Positions 32,908-64,000 of a stretch of DNA of 64,000 bases are shown here, piece by piece (within the stretch, counting starts at the first letter, position 1; each line of letters opens with the position of its first letter). The DNA lies in NCBI RefSeq assembly GCF_001039355.2, contig NW_019773981.1, positions 190,355 to 254,354 of the forward strand, written 5' to 3'. The DNA comes from Lingula anatina. Its lineage: Eukaryota; Brachiopoda; Lingulata; Lingulida; Lingulidae. The translations under genes and the position numbers were made by a program. The notes under the pieces were generated by a model that was not told the DNA's origin, made no database searches, and worked only from the letters and a program-made list of their open reading frames with translations.

Positions 32908-34915
32908 NATTAAATTTTGCTTTAATTACCTGCTATTTTAAAATAAAATGACCACAACTGTCTGGAGACATTCAATTTAAAAGTTCAGGGAATCATGGGA
33001 GTCTGCTCGTGCTTGACTGACACATTCCTGCAAATCATCCTCATTGGATGATACAAACTAGGCCATAATTAAAGCTTTTTCTACTACATGTATATCTGTT
33101 TTAACAGATAAAATATCACCAATACATTTTGCAACACTATGTAGAAATGCATTCTGTACATATATTTTGATATCTAATAATATGACACACAAAAATAAAA
33201 AGATGTACGCACGACACCGCTATTTTGCCCACTTGTAATAGTTGAGTGCTATTCAAGTGAACTCTCTGTGCGATCTTCATACAGAATCCTCAACTCAATC
33301 AACTAGATTTCCCTCAAATTAACAAACTCATTGAATGGATATCGGATACTGTAAGTACATGTGCAGCAGTGGTAACATAAATATCAACACAATTTTGATT
33401 GTCATGAATTAACAATATCTGTATACTAAACACAAACACACAATATAACTAATTACCTTACAGCATGCCATTCACCAGCATAGTAATAAATGCACAGTAA
33501 CACTTCTAACACAGCTAAACATGAATTGATCCACTAATACATTTACTAATATGTACATGGATTCGTAATAGATCATTATAGATTTGAGCAAGACACGCCC
33601 ACCTTCACTTTACTGATATGATTATGCTTAGGCGTGTAGATAATACTTAATATAATATGGCCTGGCAAGCTTTTTATCATGTTTTGTCCATATATCACAA
33701 AATCCTGGCATTCGACAAAAAGAGAAAAAGCTGGCACCGGCTAGATATTCTGAGCAAATGATTTATGTAAAAAAGAAAAAGAGAAAAAAGGTAATACTGC
33801 TCCCATATAATACTGACTAGTTTCTTTTTAAATGAGATTTCTTACATTTGACTCTTAGTCAAAATGGCTTTGAAATTGAATAAAAAAAGTAATTCAGGCA
33901 ATCTCAAAGTTGGCAAGGCTATAAACTCTTGATGTAAAATATTCCAACTCCCTGATAATAACAGGTATGTACGTACATGTCAGTTTCTTGAATGTATCAC
34001 ATGTATGTGACAAAGTAACTAATGACTAATTCTTTCTGGACTTTATGGATATGTCACTGACAAAACAATTACCTACATTCAGACAGAAAATTATAACAAT
34101 ATCATTTGCATTCACAAACGTAATTAGACTGTTCAAATCCCATATAACCACTATGAAATTGTACGTTTAATAATTTTAGTCCCCCTCCCAATATCAGTTT
34201 CTCTGAAAATCCCACCATTATTTTACAAGAAAAATGTATAAGTGACTTGGTATTGTGTATTGCAATGTGATAGTATCTACCACTTCTTAAACCCACCAGA
34301 TAAATCGTCACAACTACCTTAATAAATAAATAAATGGGTGATTATGTTTGAAAATTTTGAGGTAGATGAAAAAATGGCCAACTATATACCCCATACATTG
34401 AGCAGTCCTATGTACAATTTACTAGCAACATTAATATGCCATTGTAAATTATATTTAACATTTAGAAACCTGGTTTGAATCACCCTTATTTATTCCAATG
34501 ACTGTCACTATATTTCTATATAGTTTTTGAAACTGACTAGAGTAAAACTTTTGCTGCCTCCTTCACACAACCCTGAATCAACAGATTTTGTAATCAAAAA
34601 CAAGTTTCCTGTTAACTGTATAACAAACATTAAATCAGTAACAACTTTTTCAACATTTGAAATAAAACAACATTTAATTTCTGTGCTAGTTACAATTTTT
34701 TTGATTGCATATTGACATTGCTACCCTATACACAAAAGGACAATAACAGGGAAAAAAATTAGGTAGAGTGCCTTTTTAATGTACTAATTGAGCAAGGGTT
34801 GCAATCTAATTGTACCACCCATGTTCTATTGGCTCTATTCTAACAGTCACATGTAATCACATTTTTTAACTAAACATACTGCACAGTGACAAAACTTTAC
34901 TGAGCTTTTAAGTCA

Positions 34916-59987
<25,072 letters not shown>

Positions 59988-60864
59988 GCTGTTATCAAAT
60001 TATGACCTCATATTATGACGATAAACTACAACTGTGAGAAATATTGCTTAAGAAACCGGAATAGCAGATCGCCGGAACCTCTCAGCTACAGCATGGCCAT
60101 GTTGATTTCTTCTGAAACTTCCTGTCAAAGAGAAAACATAAATTATGGATTAGGAATCGCACATACGAGCATGACCAATTGGGGGAGAAGAAAAGGGAAA
60201 TATGGCACGTAAAAAAAAACAAATAATAAAAAAATAATAATAATGATAAACGAAATATAATCACTATCTGAAAAAAAATTGTTCTTTAGTGATGAAATAT
60301 GATTTTAAAATCTCCAATGTTTTAGGAACTGCTCGAAAGAGATTAGAACATTTCTGACCACGTCAAGATTGTTGCGTTTCTTTTTCTCCTCCACGATCTC
60401 TCCCCTATAAAATGGACACGCACCTGTTTGCCGGAGAGCGGATCAAATCGATGGTTATCGGCTTGTTACGTAACGTGCTCCAATGTTGCATCTGCTTTCA
60501 CAGGCACTAAGCCGTAAACAATTTTTACTCAGTGCGCGGGCGTAAAGGGGGGATTCCGTCTCAGATGCGAAAATTTAAAAAAAAACTACTATTGAATTCT
60601 TTTTTAATCTTTTGTATCACCCTTTTATCATCTTGTTCTGTGTGAAATTCATAAAACCTTTGAATAAAAAGGCGAAAGTGACAAAATATCTTTCTATAAT
60701 TAACAAAGCTGAATCATTTTATTTATCATCATTAGTATCTTTATTTTGTCATTTCATTAAGAAAAGAGCTCTAATGGTAATTTCATTGTTTAATATTTTA
60801 TCGTTTAATTAAAAAAATGTAATTAAGGGTTTATTTTAGAAGTTCCATATCATCGGAAGTGCTG

Positions 60865-60867
<3 letters not shown>

Positions 60868-60919
<52 letters not shown>

Positions 60920-60920
60920 G
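60868..60920. repeat. (ATT)n microsatellite
   Basis: About 17 units. It generates apparent poly-Leu and poly-Asn frames on the two strands, which are not genes. Confidence 0.95.
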
Positions 60921-63118
60921 CTACATGCTTTATCATATTTAATCAGCTTTTGTTGGTATGAAGAAGGTAGGATATGTAAAAACGTGATTTTAAAATTGAT
61001 TTTTTTTATTTTAGTGACTTTACTACCCGTTTTTACTCTATTTATTCCAGACTTATAAGAGAAAATAAGCAATCATTTCATCGAATTAGAAAATAGCAAT
61101 CATACTTGAAACTTTTTCTGGAAAATATGGAAATGTTTATATAAACAGAATACGGGATTTCGATTGTGTTATATTTACCTTAATTCTTTTTCTTGTCGGA
61201 TGTCGCGTTTCAATGCCTGAAGACATGGTCCTTTATAAATTTTTTAATTACTCAGTTCAAAAATAGTATTTTTCGCGCGAAATCAATATACATAGAACGC
61301 GCATGAAACCGTCCACTCTCCTTTAACCTAAAGAATTTCAATTTCAAAGAAGAAAGAAGTTAAAAACTGATTGTTACATTTTATTTTCTTGTTAATCGAT
61401 TGTATATTACGTATGTACATACATACATATATAGAGGCTAATAGGGATCTGAAACTCAACAGAAGAGTCGGTGAGAGCTGCAGAATTGTTGAAAATCCAA
61501 ATAAAATTCTTTTTTTCTCCTGTTATCTATTATATCCATGAAATAATTAAGAATTATCATAAACATAACTTTTTGTAAAGAACTGTTTTATGGTCTAAAT
61601 TAAATGTTGTTGCTTTGAATAAAATGCATCCACAAAAACTGCATAAACTGATAACTGAATAAACTGAACTGAATTCAAATGCATTTGAATAAATTGTCAA
61701 AATGTTGTATAACATCGTAATAAAAATATCTAAGTGACTATTCTGACATGCAATAACCCCACTCTTTAGCCCCATGCACTAATTATCCGTGAGCTATATG
61801 GGGTTTGCGGCAAACAGCAACAAGATAAAGCCAAGATACTTAACAATGCACGATAATCAGAACTCGTCGGGGTTCATATTGGGGAAGAGCAAAATTATAA
61901 CTATCAAGATAGAAATATATTGGCTGGATACTTTGTGGTTTATAAAAATGATTTTTCAACTTTTCAATGGGAAAGCTGGCTTGGCATCCATCAAGGGAAT
62001 TTCATGCGGAGGGAATACCAACGGGAACTAGTTCTCTCAAAACCCAAAAGAGCCTCTTTTGTTTGAGCCGGTGGTTCCTCAAAAAGAAACCCGTCAAAAT
62101 TAACCGGTTTGGAACAATATGGGTTCAGCAAGGAGCGGCGCCTTGGAGTCTGTGGTCACCTAAGAAGAAAATGAAGAATTCTCGCTCATTAAGGCATTGA
62201 CAATTACCACAGGTTTCGTGGGCGTTCCGCCATACAAACGCGTACAGCTGCCGCACTAATATAACCAATAGTTGCAATATTGAATCAAACACAAAACAAA
62301 CATTCGTTTACCGTATCATTTGCAGCTTAGCAATTGTTTAATGGTATAGGCGAGTTTCGCGTTATTTAGGAGCGACAGAAGTTAAGGCGTTAATTGATTA
62401 ATATGATTGAATGTAACTATTTGTGAAGCGACGAAACTTTTCATGCTCGAAAATATGCAAAATTGTTTGTTCTTATTCCAGACGTTTAGATTACAATCGT
62501 GCGCTTGCATTGGAAGTTAAATGTGTCTTGCCAAAATACATGTATGTACGTTGCTAAAATACTGGCTAGGTATGTCTCACATTCTATGATAAATGCTAAA
62601 TGACATGAAACGTCGCTAAAATTTATTTTTAAAAGGACATAGAAAATAATAATCTGAAATTAAAATCGCAAATATGAAAAAAATGATGACTTAATGGGTA
62701 TAATTTTGGTGACAGTATTTTCAGTGTGGAATCTACAGTATGTAGCTAGCTATTTGCTTGACCGCGCATTGGGCTAGCCTAATATTTAAATCTTAAAAAC
62801 GATAAAGACTCTCAAATATATATTAACATGAACCTGGTGTCAATATTTCCCTATGAAATATACAGACATGTTGGTCTAAATGGTACGGGAAGTATTAAGA
62901 GCTCAATTGTTTAATTGAAATAACATCAGCAATAACAATTGTTTTATATTTCTTTTTCTTTTTTTCCATCTTTTTTAAATGATCTAGTCTCCATGCGAGA
63001 TTTCGTTATTTCAGTTACTTACTTGCACCAGATTCAAAAGTTTAAACAAACCTTGTTAATAACAGCATGTAAATCATTTACAAAAACTAGCGCTATTTCA
63101 AACACGCTCGCGTGCGCA

Positions 63119-63120
<2 letters not shown>

Positions 63121-63161
<41 letters not shown>
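63121..63161. repeat. (CA)n microsatellite
   Basis: About 20 CA units, followed by an imperfect CACACACA stretch at 63171-63180. Confidence 0.95.
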
Positions 63162-63164
<3 letters not shown>

Positions 63165-64000
63165 CGCACCCACACACACAATTTGTGTGGCCTGCCGTAA
63201 GGGTTATAGTACATCATTTAATTTAAAAAAGAGGTAAAAATATTGATCGAAAACTTGTGCCTAAAATGTTTGCCTCTTCAATCACATGAATCAGTTGCCT
63301 GATATGTCTGAGAGCAGATTCAACACTTCTCTCATATTTAAAAGCGAAAAACTATGAATTAATGCCCTTATCCTTTGTACTCGATCCTCTAAGATATTTT
63401 CACCAAAATATATACATAAATAATGATTCAACAAAAAATGAATTAAAAATAAAAAAATCTTATTGTAGCCGTTGAATTTGGCCGTTTATGAATATTTATT
63501 AAAACAGAGATATATTTATTAAAACCGAGATATATAAGCCTAAGATTTTGTTTTGTTATAAAACTAAGGCTAAATTGAAGGCTCTGTCCAATAAGATTAG
63601 GCCAATGTTTGAAAAAAATACAGGAAGAAGCGAGAAGAAAAACAGATACATTTTAAGCACAATGGATTTTATTATATATGATACATTCGTTTCAAAATAG
63701 TATTTAAGGATTGAGTGACATATGCCAGTCATGAAATAACCCTAAAATTTGCCATGAAACATGAAATACAAGGATCCTTTTTTTTCTTTCTTTTTTTTTT
63801 TTTTTACCGAAAACTGAATGTTTTTGCTAGCGCCTGACAAAGTAAAAAATTTGCATGCCCGGTAGAATATTGCATTTTTTCCAATCGTTCACGTTAAGTA
63901 ACACACCAGTGTAAGTAAAAGGTATGTTGGACATGCTTTCGATACGTTTGCTAAATGCCAACCGTCAACTTCACCTTCAAACAGTGGCGGATTTAGAGGG

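Larger units (their letters stand above)
30824..34915. other. Convergent intergenic region between ORC2 and the PRDM-like gene
   Basis: No protein gene is recognised. It should hold the ORC2 3' UTR and the PRDM-like 3' UTR. A TTTATT (AATAAA on the minus strand) at about 34487-34494 could end the latter. A single N at 32908 sits beside a 25-bp sequence shared with 8982-9006. Remaining ORFs are short and without motifs. Confidence 0.6.
59988..64000. other. Upstream flank of the PRDM-like gene
   Basis: No protein gene is recognised. It holds the presumed 5' UTR and promoter close to 59988-60550 (locally higher GC, 60360-60560), an ATT microsatellite (60868-60920) and a CA microsatellite (63121-63161). 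ORFs are short and lack motifs. Confidence 0.55.

Noticed and set aside
60836-61072. Poly-Asn and poly-Leu ORFs
   Set aside because: Both are readings of the ATT microsatellite at 60868-60920.

Overview
The window is animal nuclear DNA: AT-rich, intron-rich, with GT-AG introns in every gene, many microsatellites and several foldback (MITE-like) repeats. The gene set (a many-lectin-domain endocytic receptor, ORC2, a PRDM-type zinc-finger factor, and a Golgi glycosyltransferase fused to a pyruvyltransferase-like domain) fits an invertebrate, probably a marine lophotrochozoan or invertebrate deuterostome. The species cannot be fixed from sequence alone. It is draft assembly: 53 N at 8446-8498, one N at 32908, and two single-base frame breaks in otherwise intact genes.

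Region 1 (1-14566, + strand): the 3' part of a mannose-receptor-like gene. I resolve 27 exons, 4334 nt in one continuous frame, encoding nine C-type lectin domains (CTLDs), a Thr/Ser/Pro-rich stalk, one transmembrane helix and a short tail with an NPVY motif. The 5' end lies outside the window. CTLD1-4 and CTLD6-9 are an internal duplication with almost identical exon lengths.

Region 2 (15772-19920, - strand): a three-exon gene for a type II membrane (Golgi-type) protein of about 1045 residues. It has a degenerate glycosyltransferase domain, a polysaccharide pyruvyl transferase domain, and an A4GALT-like glycosyltransferase domain with an intact DTD. One extra base splits the last exon into two overlapping frames. 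This is the most novel system here: a single protein predicted to build and cap a pyruvylated glycan.

Region 3 (23383-30823, + strand): ORC2 in 13 exons, about 606 residues, with one extra G in exon 3.

Region 4 (34916-59987, - strand): a complete eight-exon, 667-residue PRDM-like zinc-finger gene (N-terminal PR domain, six C2H2 fingers, a C4-like motif, an eh1 repressor motif). Its first intron is 20.1 kb and carries a dead retroelement with a MITE nested in it, other MITEs, and homeobox/POU/TCF-like motif clusters that may be enhancers.

Intergenic stretches (14567-15771, 19921-23382, 30824-34915, 59988-64000) hold UTR sequence, microsatellites, palindromes and MITEs. I saw no tRNA, rRNA, CRISPR or further convincing protein gene. 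The four genes are not functionally linked; they are ordinary metazoan neighbours in alternating orientations (+ - + -).
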